Assembly (NCBI GenBank): GCA_943370355.1
Contig: CALRQP020000014.1
Coordinates: 19,398 to 83,397, forward strand
Reading direction: 5' to 3'
DNA from: JADCGM01 sp943370355
GTDB taxonomy: Bacteria > Pseudomonadota > Alphaproteobacteria > Sphingomonadales > Sphingomonadaceae
Length of the DNA: 64,000 nt
Of this stretch, positions 44,099 through 52,874 are shown piece by piece; position 1 is the stretch's first letter; each line of letters begins with the position of its first letter. The translations under genes and the position numbers were made by a program. Below the pieces are notes generated by a model. It ran no database searches and was not told the origin of the DNA. It saw only the letters and a program-made list of their open reading frames with translations.

Positions 44099-46216
44099 GT
44101 GCATCAGGTTTTACAAAGCCTCAAAACTGGAGCGATTGAAGTTGCCGAGGTCCCCGCGCCGGGTGTGCGGCCGGGCCACTTGCAAATCCGCACTCGCTAT
44201 TCACTTATTTCCGCCGGTACCGAGCGAATGCTCGTAAACTTCGGCAAGGCGAGCTTGCTTAACAAGGTTCGTCAGCAGCCTGACAAAGTTCGACAGGTCC
44301 TTGAAAAAGCCCGAACAGACGGCATCGGCCCGACGATCGAATCGGTGCGTGCCAAGCTCGATCAGCCGATTCCGTCCGGCTACTGCAATGTCGGCGAGAT
44401 CATTGCGGTCGGGGACGGCGTGACGGGCTTCGCGATCGGTGACCGAGTTCTGTCGAACGGCGCGCACGCCGAGATCGTAACTGTGCCCCACACGCTATGT
44501 GCCCTCATTCCAGAGCGCGTTTCCGATGAGGCCGCAGCGTTTGGGGTTTTGGGGGCAATCGGCCTCCAAGGCATTAGGCTGGCGGCACCAACCCTCGGCG
44601 AAAATTTCGTCGTCATTGGCCTTGGCCTGATCGGCCTGCTGACCGTCCAACTTTTGCGGGCAAACGGCTGCCGTGTGCTTGGCATCGACATGAATGCAGA
44701 CAGATTGGCGCTCGCGCGGCGCTGGGGGGCAGAAACCCTCGACGCCAAGGCGACGCCAGATGTCGTGGCGGCAGCTACGGCGTTCGCACGCGGACGGGGT
44801 GTCGACGGCGTTCTCATTGCGGCGAGCACGACATCTAACGACCCGATGCGCGATGCTGCCCGCATGTGCCGCAAGCGTGGGCGTATCGTGTTGGTGGGCG
44901 TCACCGGGCTTGAGCTGTCGCGCGCGGATTTTTACGAAAAGGAACTGAGCTTTCAGGTTTCGTGCTCTTACGGCCCTGGGCGGTATGATCCCGAATATGA
45001 GGCCAAGGGTAGAGATTACCCGGTTGGCTTCGTGCGCTGGACCGAGCAGCGGAATTTTGAAGCCGTGCTCGATATGATGACGGCCGGCAATCTCGACACC
45101 GAGCCGCTGATTTCCGAAACCTTCGATATCGAGCAGGCATCGCGCGCTTACGATAGGCTCGACGATCCGTCTGTCTTGGGCTTGTTGCTTCGTTACCCGG
45201 CCGTGCCGGCCCGCTCCGCCGGCCTCCCCTCGCGTACGATTGCGTTACGGCCAGTCAGGGACGGGGCACCTGTCCGCATCGCGATGTTCGGAGCCGGAAA
45301 TTATGCATCCCGTGTCCTCGCTCCGGCATTTCGCGCCGCCGGAGCCGAACTCGTAACGGTCGTCGCCAATACGGGATCGACAGCCGGCCTTCTCTCTCGC
45401 GCCCTTGACGCAGCAGCGGCGACGACGGACTCGGCTGCTGCGCTCAGCGACCCTGCGGTCAATACGGTGGTGGTGGCCACGCGTCATGACAGCCACGCTC
45501 GGTTTGTGCTCGAGGCCTTGGCCGGTGGCCGCAATGTGTTCGTTGAAAAGCCCTTGGCATTAACGGCTGCCGATGTTGATGCCATTGAGGAAGCGATGGC
45601 AGCGGGCGCGACGCAGCCGTTGCTAACAGTGGGCTACAACCGCCGATTCTCGCCACTGGTCGAAGCAATGATGCCGCAATTGTCCGCCGGTCCCAAGGTC
45701 ATCGCGATCATGGTGAACGCGGGGGCAATTCCGGGCGATCATTGGACGCAGGATGCATCTACGGGCGGCGGAAGGATCGCCGGAGAGGCTTGCCATTTCA
45801 TTGATTTGGCCCGCTATATCGCCAGGTCGCCCATTGTCGATGTGCATTCCGACATCATGGGCGTTCCCGATGGCCGTCAGAACTTTGGCGATACCGCAAC
45901 CATCGTCCTTCGATTTGCAGATGGTTCGATCGCGACGATTGCCTACCTGGCCAACGGTACGAAAAGCTTTCCCAAGGAACGGGTCGAGGTATTCGATGGC
46001 GGTCGCATATTTGCGATCGATAATTTCCGGCGGCTGGTCGTGCATGGCGATGGCACCGGACGGCGGCTTATGCAGCAGGACAAGGGGCAAAAGGGCCTTG
46101 TTGCGCGGTTCGTGAAAGCGATCACGGAAGGCGGAGAGCCGCCGATCCCGCTGGACGAAATCTTCGAGGTCGCCCGAGCAACCCTGGCCGCCGCCGGGAT
46201 CGACGCCCGGCGTTAG
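44099..46216 (+). CDS. Bi-domain oxidoreductase: Zn-dependent dehydrogenase fused to Gfo/Idh/MocA domain
   Basis: A 705-residue fusion. The first 370 residues are a medium-chain alcohol dehydrogenase-like domain: SLISAGTERMLV, VIGLGLIGLLTVQLL, GIDMNADRLALAR. From about residue 390 a Gfo/Idh/MocA domain begins (RIAMFGAGNYASRVLAPAFR) with FVEKPLALTAADV and ACHFIDLARY-type motifs. This fusion is typical of exopolysaccharide and O-antigen loci. It likely oxidises a nucleotide sugar or related intermediate; the exact substrate is unknown. GTG 44099 is the first gene of the polysaccharide operon; the next starts four bases after its stop. Confidence 0.88.
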   Translation: MHQVLQSLKTGAIEVAEVPAPGVRPGHLQIRTRYSLISAGTERMLVNFGKASLLNKVRQQPDKVRQVLEKARTDGIGPTIESVRAKLDQPIPSGYCNVGEIIAVGDGVTGFAIGDRVLSNGAHAEIVTVPHTLCALIPERVSDEAAAFGVLGAIGLQGIRLAAPTLGENFVVIGLGLIGLLTVQLLRANGCRVLGIDMNADRLALARRWGAETLDAKATPDVVAAATAFARGRGVDGVLIAASTTSNDPMRDAARMCRKRGRIVLVGVTGLELSRADFYEKELSFQVSCSYGPGRYDPEYEAKGRDYPVGFVRWTEQRNFEAVLDMMTAGNLDTEPLISETFDIEQASRAYDRLDDPSVLGLLLRYPAVPARSAGLPSRTIALRPVRDGAPVRIAMFGAGNYASRVLAPAFRAAGAELVTVVANTGSTAGLLSRALDAAAATTDSAAALSDPAVNTVVVATRHDSHARFVLEALAGGRNVFVEKPLALTAADVDAIEEAMAAGATQPLLTVGYNRRFSPLVEAMMPQLSAGPKVIAIMVNAGAIPGDHWTQDASTGGGRIAGEACHFIDLARYIARSPIVDVHSDIMGVPDGRQNFGDTATIVLRFADGSIATIAYLANGTKSFPKERVEVFDGGRIFAIDNFRRLVVHGDGTGRRLMQQDKGQKGLVARFVKAITEGGEPPIPLDEIFEVARATLAAAGIDARR

Positions 46217-46220
46217 CCAG

Positions 46221-47801
46221 ATGACCGTGGGCCGATTGTTTCGCACCGTCGTTCACCTGCGACCGCGGCAGGTCACTTCGCGGTTGTTGCGGCGGTTGCC
46301 GCGCACTGCGGCTCGTATCGGCGGGACACCCTCTGTCCGCCGGCCGGTGCGTGACGCGGCCCCATTTGTGGCGCGCGAGGGGGGGTGGGACGGCAAGGCC
46401 GCATTTTCATTGCTGAATCTGACAGCGTCCATCGATGGTCCGGGCGGATGGCATCCGCCAATGCCCCGGCTCTGGACCTACCATCTTCACTATATGGAAG
46501 ACCTGGTGCGCGGGGATGCTGCAGATTGGCGCGACAGGCATGGGCGGCTTATCGATCGATGGATCGAGGGCAATCCGCCGTTTGGTGGCGACGGTTGGGA
46601 CCCCTATCCGATTTCGCTTCGCGTCGTGTTCTGGATCAAATGGGCGCTCGCGGGAGGAAGTCTCACCGCGGTGATGCGTGACAGCCTTGCGACCCAGGTA
46701 ATACACCTGGAAGCCACGCTCGAACATCATCTGGCCGGGAACCATCTTTGGGCTAACGCGAAGGCGCTTGCGCTGGCCGGTCTGTTTTTCGAAGGGGCCG
46801 AGCCGGATCGCTGGTACCGACACGGCCGGGAACTGCTTGAGCGTGAGCGACCGGAGCAAATCCTCGCGGACGGCGGGCATTTTGAGAGAAGCACTTCATA
46901 TCACGCCCTGATTACCGAAGATGTTCTCGACCTTATTAACATCCATCGATGTTTTGGACGGCCACTGGATCGAACATGGGAGCAAACGGCCCATTCGATG
47001 TCGCGATGGCTATCGGTAATGACGCGAACCGATGGGTTGCTGGTTGCCTGGAACGACGGCGCGGCCAGTTCCTTGCCGACGGCAACTCAGATCCATGACT
47101 ATAGTCTGCGGTTGGGGCTAGATGCCCCGGTGCATTCCGGGGACGCTTGGCTGAGCGATACGGGCTACGCGCGACTTGCCCGTGCCGAAACGACCGTCTG
47201 GTTCGATATGGCTCCCATTGGGCCCGACTATCTGCCCGGGCATGCGCACGCCGATACATTGAATGTGGAAATCGAGGTGAAGGGGCAGGCCTTCATTGTC
47301 GATACCGGCGCATCGACCTATGAGGTCAGCCGTCGACGGGAAATCGAGCGTGGCACCGAAAGCCACAATTGCGTCATGATCGACGATCTCGATTCGTCAG
47401 AAATGTGGGCGAGCTTCAGGGTCGGTCGCCGTGCCCGCCCGGTTGGCGTTGAAGTCCGGCAAGGGCATCTTGCTGCCGGACATACGGGTTACCGGCATAA
47501 GGGGGTTGCACTCAACCGCACCCTCGACATGAGTGGAGACGCTCCTCTGGTGATATGCGACTCAGTCCGTCGCCGTACGGACAGCGGTCCGGCCGCCGCG
47601 CGTTTTCACTTTGCACCGGGACTAACCCCCAGCGTTGAAGGTGACCGGATTTCCACCTCCCTGGCGTCGCTGGCTTTCCATGGCCACAATTCCGTTCGCA
47701 TCGAACCCTGCGAAATCGCCATGGGCTTCAACAAGCTCGTGCCGTCATTCAAGGCTGTCGTGGAATTTGATAGCCTATTGGAAACCACGCTAATCTTATG
47801 A
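46221..47801 (+). CDS. Heparinase II/III family protein
   Basis: A 526-residue protein. The alpha/alpha toroid N-terminal half includes WTYHLHYMEDL, WDPYPISLRVVFWIKW and GNHLWANAKALALAGLFF. The C-terminal beta domain has the Hepar_II_III signature PGHAHADTLNVEIEVKGQ followed by FIVDTGASTYE. There is no signal peptide, so in this locus it probably acts on the polysaccharide or its lipid-linked precursor in a modifying role; that is inferred. Its stop overlaps the glycosyltransferase ATG by four bases. Confidence 0.88.
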   Translation: MTVGRLFRTVVHLRPRQVTSRLLRRLPRTAARIGGTPSVRRPVRDAAPFVAREGGWDGKAAFSLLNLTASIDGPGGWHPPMPRLWTYHLHYMEDLVRGDAADWRDRHGRLIDRWIEGNPPFGGDGWDPYPISLRVVFWIKWALAGGSLTAVMRDSLATQVIHLEATLEHHLAGNHLWANAKALALAGLFFEGAEPDRWYRHGRELLERERPEQILADGGHFERSTSYHALITEDVLDLINIHRCFGRPLDRTWEQTAHSMSRWLSVMTRTDGLLVAWNDGAASSLPTATQIHDYSLRLGLDAPVHSGDAWLSDTGYARLARAETTVWFDMAPIGPDYLPGHAHADTLNVEIEVKGQAFIVDTGASTYEVSRRREIERGTESHNCVMIDDLDSSEMWASFRVGRRARPVGVEVRQGHLAAGHTGYRHKGVALNRTLDMSGDAPLVICDSVRRRTDSGPAAARFHFAPGLTPSVEGDRISTSLASLAFHGHNSVRIEPCEIAMGFNKLVPSFKAVVEFDSLLETTLIL

Positions 47802-49030
47802 AGATCCTCTTTCTCTGCGACTTTTTCCCGCCCGAGGTCAACGCACCTGCGTCACGCGCGATCGAGCATTTGCGCCGTTGGGTGAAGAATGGTGCGGACG
47901 TCACGGTCGTCACCTGCTTCCCAAACTTTCCGCAGGGGCGCATTTACCCCGGCTATAAGAACGGCCTTCGCAAGGTTGAAATGATCGAAGGGATCAGAGT
48001 TGTTCGGGTCTGGTCATACATCGCGCCAAACGAAGGCTTCGTAAAGCGTACTTTGGATCAACTAAGCGCCGCCGTCACGATATTTACTGCCGCACTTTTT
48101 GAACGCGCGGATGTTATATTCGCGACAAGTCCGAATTTCTTTACGACCGCGGGCGGCGGCGTCTTATCCGTGCTCAAGCGGAAGCCGTGGATTTTTGAAC
48201 TGCGCGATATTTGGCCGGAATCGTTGGTTGCCGTCGGCGTCGCCCGAAAATCCCGGATGATCGCTTTTCTCGAGAAAATCGAGATGGCCATGTATCGGAG
48301 CGCAACTAGGGTTGTGGCCCTCACGCCCGCATTCAAAACCCAGTTGATCCGGCGCGGGATTTCCGCTGGTAAAATCGATGTGATCACCAACGGTGCAGAT
48401 CTGACGCTTTGGAAACCCCGGCCGAAAGATCATGACTGGCTCGAGCGCCACAATCTTCAAGGTAAGTTTATTCTCGCCTATGTGGGCACGCATGGTCTGG
48501 CCCATGGTCTCGACTTTATCGTCCAGACAGCAGCGCTGGTGCCAGACCCTCGCATCCATTTCTTGTTTGTGGGTGATGGAGGGGCCAAAAGTGAAGCGGT
48601 CAGTTTGGCGCGCGAACTTAACCTAAAGAACGTCACCTTCCTGGATTCAGTACCGAAAGCGCAGGTACCGGCGATCATTGCATCATCTGACGTGGCACTG
48701 GTGCCGCTTCGGCGGTCAGACACGTTCAAGACGGTTATTCCGTCCAAGATATTTGAGTCAGCCGCTATGCGCCGCCCGATCTTGTTGGGTGTCGAAGGGC
48801 AGGCTGCCGAAATCGTGGAAAGCCATAGAGCAGGAATATGCTTCGAACCGGAATCCACCGCGTCACTGCTCGACGCGATCAAACGCATAAGCGGTAGCAA
48901 TGAAGACTATGCACAATACCAGCACGGCTGCGAGCGCCTCGCGGACAGCTTCGACCGAGATCGTCTGGCTTCGGACCTGCTTGGCATAATCGAGCAGGTC
49001 CATTCCGATGCAAAGAAGGGCGATTCATGA
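47798..49030 (+). CDS. Glycosyltransferase family 4, WbuB-like
   Basis: A 410-residue GT-B enzyme. The opening MKILFLCDFFPPEVNAPASR and the segments FELRDIWPESLVAVG, NGADLTLWKPR and VPLRRSDTFKTVIPSKIFES, with a trailing Glu-rich motif, are those of WbuB (an N-acetyl-fucosamine transferase in E. coli O-antigen). It probably adds a sugar to the undecaprenyl-linked primer. It overlaps neighbours on both sides by ATGA. Codon use and base composition are more A/T-rich than the flanking chromosome. Confidence 0.9.
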   Translation: MKILFLCDFFPPEVNAPASRAIEHLRRWVKNGADVTVVTCFPNFPQGRIYPGYKNGLRKVEMIEGIRVVRVWSYIAPNEGFVKRTLDQLSAAVTIFTAALFERADVIFATSPNFFTTAGGGVLSVLKRKPWIFELRDIWPESLVAVGVARKSRMIAFLEKIEMAMYRSATRVVALTPAFKTQLIRRGISAGKIDVITNGADLTLWKPRPKDHDWLERHNLQGKFILAYVGTHGLAHGLDFIVQTAALVPDPRIHFLFVGDGGAKSEAVSLARELNLKNVTFLDSVPKAQVPAIIASSDVALVPLRRSDTFKTVIPSKIFESAAMRRPILLGVEGQAAEIVESHRAGICFEPESTASLLDAIKRISGSNEDYAQYQHGCERLADSFDRDRLASDLLGIIEQVHSDAKKGDS

Positions 49031-50214
49031 ACCCGCTTAACCTCATTGGGCGAACGCAACGATTGTTCGACGCAGACATACAGACCCAAAATGCGCAGTT
49101 AAGCGAGATTATCCGGGATTCGCGGTTCCTTGTAATCGGAGGTGCCGGGTCGATCGGGCAGGCGGTCGCTCGCGAAATCTTCAGACGGCAGCCGAAGGCG
49201 CTGCACATCGTCGACATCAGCGAAAACAATATGGTGGAGCTGGTCCGTGAGCTCCGTAGCACAATCGGATATATTGATGGCGATTTCCAAACCTTTGCAA
49301 TCGATTGTGGAGGTGCAGAATTTGCTGCCTTGGTTGCCGCTGAGGGGCCGTATGATTACGTCCTAAATCTTTCCGCGCTCAAGCATGTTCGGAGCGAGAA
49401 AGACCCGTACACCTTGATGCGGATGATCGAGGTGAACATTTTCAACACGATCTCGACTGTTCGGATGGCGCGCGACATGGGCGCGGAAAAGTATTTTTGC
49501 GTCTCGACGGACAAGGCCGCTAACCCTGTGAATATGATGGGTGCGAGCAAACGCATTATGGAAATGTTCCTGATGCGGGAAAGCGAAAGTCAGCTGCTAT
49601 CAACAGCGCGGTTCGCAAATGTTGCCTTTTCTGACGGTTCTCTTTTGCACGGGTTCAATCAGAGATTTGCGAAACGGCAGCCCATATCGGCTCCTTCAGA
49701 TGTGAGACGATATTTTGTTACGCCTGAAGAGTCTGGCGAACTTTGCCTCATGTCGACGCTGCTGGGAGGAAATCGCGAGACATTCTTCCCCAAGCTAAGT
49801 GAACAACTTCACCTGATCACATTTTCGGATATCGCCATCCGGTTTCTTGACAGCCTTGGTTATGAGGCCGTCGTGTGTCAGTCGGAGGAGGAGGCAAGGG
49901 CGAGATGCCAAGAATTAATCCCCTTGCGCAGATGGCCATGCTATTTCTTCGAAAGCAATACAACAGGTGAAAAGGATTTTGAGGAATTCTACACTGAATC
50001 GGAGACGCTGGACTTAGACCGCTTTGCTGGCATCGGGGTCATCGTTAATGACTTAAATTATGATAGCAAAACGCTGACCTATTTTGAGGACAGTCTAAAG
50101 GCTATGAAAAAGGCGGGAAGCTGGACAAAGGCGGAGATCGTGGCGCTCTTTAACAAAACCATTCCCGAGTTCAAGCATTTGGAAACCGGAAAATATCTGG
50201 ACGGAAAAATGTGA
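49027..50214 (+). CDS. CapD/FlaA1-like nucleotide-sugar 4,6-dehydratase (short form)
   Basis: A 395-residue soluble SDR of the polysaccharide biosynthesis protein family (PF02719), without the N-terminal membrane domain of long CapD/WbpM. NAD motif GGAGSIGQA. VSTDKAANPVNMMGASKR shows the Ser-Met-Lys triad, where Met replaces the usual Tyr, as is normal for this family. It likely converts a UDP-GlcNAc-type sugar to a 4-keto-6-deoxy sugar for the polymer. The C-terminal 100 residues (from about YFFESNTTGEKDFEEF) extend past the core. The region is A/T-enriched. Confidence 0.85.
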   Translation: MNPLNLIGRTQRLFDADIQTQNAQLSEIIRDSRFLVIGGAGSIGQAVAREIFRRQPKALHIVDISENNMVELVRELRSTIGYIDGDFQTFAIDCGGAEFAALVAAEGPYDYVLNLSALKHVRSEKDPYTLMRMIEVNIFNTISTVRMARDMGAEKYFCVSTDKAANPVNMMGASKRIMEMFLMRESESQLLSTARFANVAFSDGSLLHGFNQRFAKRQPISAPSDVRRYFVTPEESGELCLMSTLLGGNRETFFPKLSEQLHLITFSDIAIRFLDSLGYEAVVCQSEEEARARCQELIPLRRWPCYFFESNTTGEKDFEEFYTESETLDLDRFAGIGVIVNDLNYDSKTLTYFEDSLKAMKKAGSWTKAEIVALFNKTIPEFKHLETGKYLDGKM

Positions 50215-50900
50215 TGACGCGTTTTCTGGACATATTTCTAAGTCTATTCGCCTTGTTCGTTCTCTCGCCTATTTTGCTGCCCCTGATGCTATTTCTGCGC
50301 CTGACGGGCGAGGGAGAAATATTCTATAAGCAACAGCGAATTGGCGTAGGCGGAGGCCAATTTGGTGTATTCAAGTTCGCCACAATGCTTAAGAATAGCC
50401 CGTCCATCGGAACTGGGACTATTACCATAAAGGGAGATCCGCGGATTTTGCCGGCGGGCCAATTCCTTCGCAAGACGAAATTAAACGAGCTGCCTCAGCT
50501 CCTTAACATCCTTTTGGGCGATATGAGTCTCATTGGGCCCCGCCCGATGACGCCAGAAAATTTCGATGCCTATCCTGAGCGCGTCCGATCCAGCTTGATC
50601 CGGGTTCGTCCGGGGCTATCTGGGATCGGATCGATCGTTTTTCGCGATGAGGAGTCCATGCTCGGCGAAGGCCCTGACGCGCGCCGCGTCCATTCCTTGG
50701 TTATTGCGCCGTACAAGGCAGAACTTGAGGCATGGTATGTCGATCATCGGAGTGTCTTCACGTATATATCGTTGATATGTCTGACGATATGGGTGGTCTT
50801 GTCGCCACGGTCGAAAGTTGTATGGGCGTTTTTCCCGTCGCTACCGCGCCCAACAGGGGAGATGCTGGACCTGCTCACGGCAGGTGGCGCGGCCCCTTAG
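50214..50900 (+). CDS. Undecaprenyl-phosphate sugar-phosphate transferase (PglC/WbaP C-terminal type)
   Basis: A 228-residue monotopic phosphoglycosyl transferase that links the first sugar phosphate to undecaprenyl phosphate. A re-entrant N-terminal hydrophobic helix (FLDIFLSLFALFVLSPI) precedes FYKQQRIGVGGGQFGVFKFA and TKLNELPQLLNILLGDMSLI with GPRP. The DE/catalytic Asp-Glu pair is expected in FRDEE. ATG 50214 shares one base with the upstream TGA; an in-frame GTG at 50211 is the alternative. It probably starts the polymer unit made by this locus. Confidence 0.9.
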   Translation: MTRFLDIFLSLFALFVLSPILLPLMLFLRLTGEGEIFYKQQRIGVGGGQFGVFKFATMLKNSPSIGTGTITIKGDPRILPAGQFLRKTKLNELPQLLNILLGDMSLIGPRPMTPENFDAYPERVRSSLIRVRPGLSGIGSIVFRDEESMLGEGPDARRVHSLVIAPYKAELEAWYVDHRSVFTYISLICLTIWVVLSPRSKVVWAFFPSLPRPTGEMLDLLTAGGAAP

Positions 50901-51056
50901 GATTTGGTGCGGGCCGTAGCCTATTGGCAGTCGGGATTCGACGTGAACGTGACGCGGCGGATTTTTACAATCCCGTCGCTTTTGAATAGGCGATGAATCG
51001 GGGGATGTTCGTCCGAGGTTGAGCCACGGACCATTTTGAGTTAGCCAGCCCTCAAT

Positions 51057-52205
51057 TTGTACAAAATCGGAATTCCCGTGTATCCGACGCTTATCGCCGC
51101 AATGGTCGGTTCTCTGATCGGCAGTGCCATTATCGGTGCATATGCCGAAACGGTGGCGCACCGTCTGGGACTGGTCGATTGGCCTGATGTCCTCGGAGGA
51201 CGCAAGCAGCACCAGCGGCCAACGCCGTTGGTCGGTGGGCTGGCGACCTGTCTTGCGACGATTGTCGCTGCGTTGCTGACTGCGGTCGTAAACTTTTCCT
51301 TCCGGCCGTTCGTGGGAGCGGCATCGGACTTTCTCTGGTTTGCATTCGCCGTCGGGTCGATGTTTCTGATCGGCGTCGCCGATGATCGGCATACGCTGTC
51401 TCCGCGGACCCGGCTTGCGGCCTCGATAATGATCCTGCTCGTCGTACTGTCCGGTTCACCCGCCTTTTCGCTGACCTATCTCCACTTTGGATCTGCCTTG
51501 TCGATCTCGCTCGGCTCGATGGGCGTGCTGTTTACGCTCATTTGCCTCGTGGGACTTCTTAATGCGGTCAATATGGCCGATGGCAAGAATGGTCTGGTGA
51601 TCAGCCTGTGTCTGATCTGGTGCGCCGTGCTCGCGGCAAGCGCGTCGAGTCTATGGTGGCCCGTTCTTGGCGCGACTGCTGTATCCCTGTCCGTCATGTT
51701 GTGGTTCAATATGAAGGGGAAGCTGTTTCTCGGCGACGGAGGCAGTTACGGCCTTTCGGCGGTATTCGGCCTCCTGGCGATCCACACGCATGCAGCGGAT
51801 CCGGCCGGGCTCAGCGCGGACCGGGTCGCACTGATGTTCATCGTTCCCGTGATGGATACGATCCGGCTGGTATCGATCCGCGTATTTAAAGGGGCGTCAC
51901 CTTTTTCCGGAGACCGTGATCATTTGCACCACCACCTTGCCCGTCGTTGGGGCTGGCCGAACGGCTTGATGGTTTATTGTGCGCTTGTCGGTATTCCGAA
52001 CTTGACGGCGGCATTGCTCCCATCGACCTCATTGCCGACGCTGCTAATGTCGGTCCTGGCCTATATCCTCGTCATGTCGACGTCCCATGTGCCCGAGGAT
52101 GAGGTCGTAGTGCCGAGTGGCAGCAACGTGGCGCCATTCCCCAAGGCACCGCTCAAGAAGAGAGTCGCGCAACCCGAGCTCCCTTCGGATGAGGATGCGG
52201 CCTGA
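51057..52205 (+). CDS. WecA/MraY-type phospho-N-acetylhexosamine transferase
   Basis: A 382-residue polytopic enzyme (about ten hydrophobic segments) transferring GlcNAc-1-phosphate or similar to undecaprenyl phosphate. Motifs: GGRKQHQRPTPLVGG, FLIGVADDRHTLSPRTR, NAVNMADGKNGL, FLGDGGSYGLSAV and SGDRDHLHHHLARR. TTG 51057 gives this length; GTG 51078 is also possible. A 156-base gap with no evident gene separates it from the sugar transferase gene, so it may have its own promoter. Confidence 0.88.
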   Translation: MYKIGIPVYPTLIAAMVGSLIGSAIIGAYAETVAHRLGLVDWPDVLGGRKQHQRPTPLVGGLATCLATIVAALLTAVVNFSFRPFVGAASDFLWFAFAVGSMFLIGVADDRHTLSPRTRLAASIMILLVVLSGSPAFSLTYLHFGSALSISLGSMGVLFTLICLVGLLNAVNMADGKNGLVISLCLIWCAVLAASASSLWWPVLGATAVSLSVMLWFNMKGKLFLGDGGSYGLSAVFGLLAIHTHAADPAGLSADRVALMFIVPVMDTIRLVSIRVFKGASPFSGDRDHLHHHLARRWGWPNGLMVYCALVGIPNLTAALLPSTSLPTLLMSVLAYILVMSTSHVPEDEVVVPSGSNVAPFPKAPLKKRVAQPELPSDEDAA

Positions 52206-52390
52206 CCCCTTCCCTCGAAGCGAATTCAGCCGGTCGCATCGCCGCAGCGGTGGCTGCTTGGGATTGCGCGGTAAAGTGGCAACGAACCCATTGAATGCGC
52301 TGTGCGTTGTTCGCAGAGAGTTGCTATTTGGTTGGTATATGGTAGACGGCAACTGAAGAATCATTTTGCCTTTAATTTAAAGGGGACGAC

Positions 52391-52816
52391 ATGCGCGCCT
52401 TGACCAAAACAATCGTTTGCCTGGCTCTGGCAGCCCAAATTGTGCCGGCCGTCGCTCAGGACGCCCCTCCTCCTGCCGGCGGCGGTGTCGCTGGGGGTGC
52501 GGGAGGCGGTGCGGGAGGCGGCGCTACTGCAGGCGGCGCTGGTGCAGGCGGTGCTGCTGCAGGTGGTGCTGCAGGTGGTGCTGCAGCGGGTGCGGCTGGC
52601 GCAGGCATTGCTGGCGGACTTGGAATTGGTGGGCTTACGACGCTCGCGGCCGTCGGGGCCGTCGCTGCGGTTGGCGGCATTGTGGCGGTTGCCGCAACGG
52701 GCGGTAATGGCGCTGACACGCCGGTGGTGACGCCACCTGCGACCACCCCGACTGCAACCACGACGACGACCAGCACGACGACGGCTACGGCGACCGCTAC
52801 CTCGACATCGGGTTGA
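52391..52816 (+). CDS. Low-complexity secreted protein resembling GfcA/YjbE
   Basis: A 141-residue protein: signal peptide (to about VAQD), then a Gly/Ala tract, a hydrophobic segment (GLTTLAAVGAVAAVGGIVAV), AATGGNG, then a Thr-rich tail (TATTTTTSTTTATATA). E. coli GfcA/YjbE has the same order: Ala/Ser/Gly tract, hydrophobic segment, ATGG, poly-Thr. With YjbF- and YjbH-like genes next door, this identity is likely though similarity is compositional. The Gly/Ala tract is encoded by short tandem DNA repeats. AAAGGGG precedes the ATG. Confidence 0.65.
   Translation: MRALTKTIVCLALAAQIVPAVAQDAPPPAGGGVAGGAGGGAGGGATAGGAGAGGAAAGGAAGGAAAGAAGAGIAGGLGIGGLTTLAAVGAVAAVGGIVAVAATGGNGADTPVVTPPATTPTATTTTTSTTTATATATSTSG
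52480..52610 (+). repeat. Imperfect short tandem repeats in the GfcA-like gene
   Basis: Units related to GGTGCTGCAGGTG and GGCGGCGCTGGTGCAGGC recur through the Gly/Ala-coding tract. All units keep the reading frame. Such a tract is prone to slippage, so length variation between strains is likely. Confidence 0.65.
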
Positions 52817-52874
52817 TACCTTTACGCTGGAATGGCGTGATGCCAGGTACCCGATTGCTTTGGGCTGCCGGGTA

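Noticed and set aside
52480..52610. Possible CRISPR-like or VNTR array
   Set aside because: Units are short, imperfect, in frame and without spacers; they code for a Gly/Ala tract.
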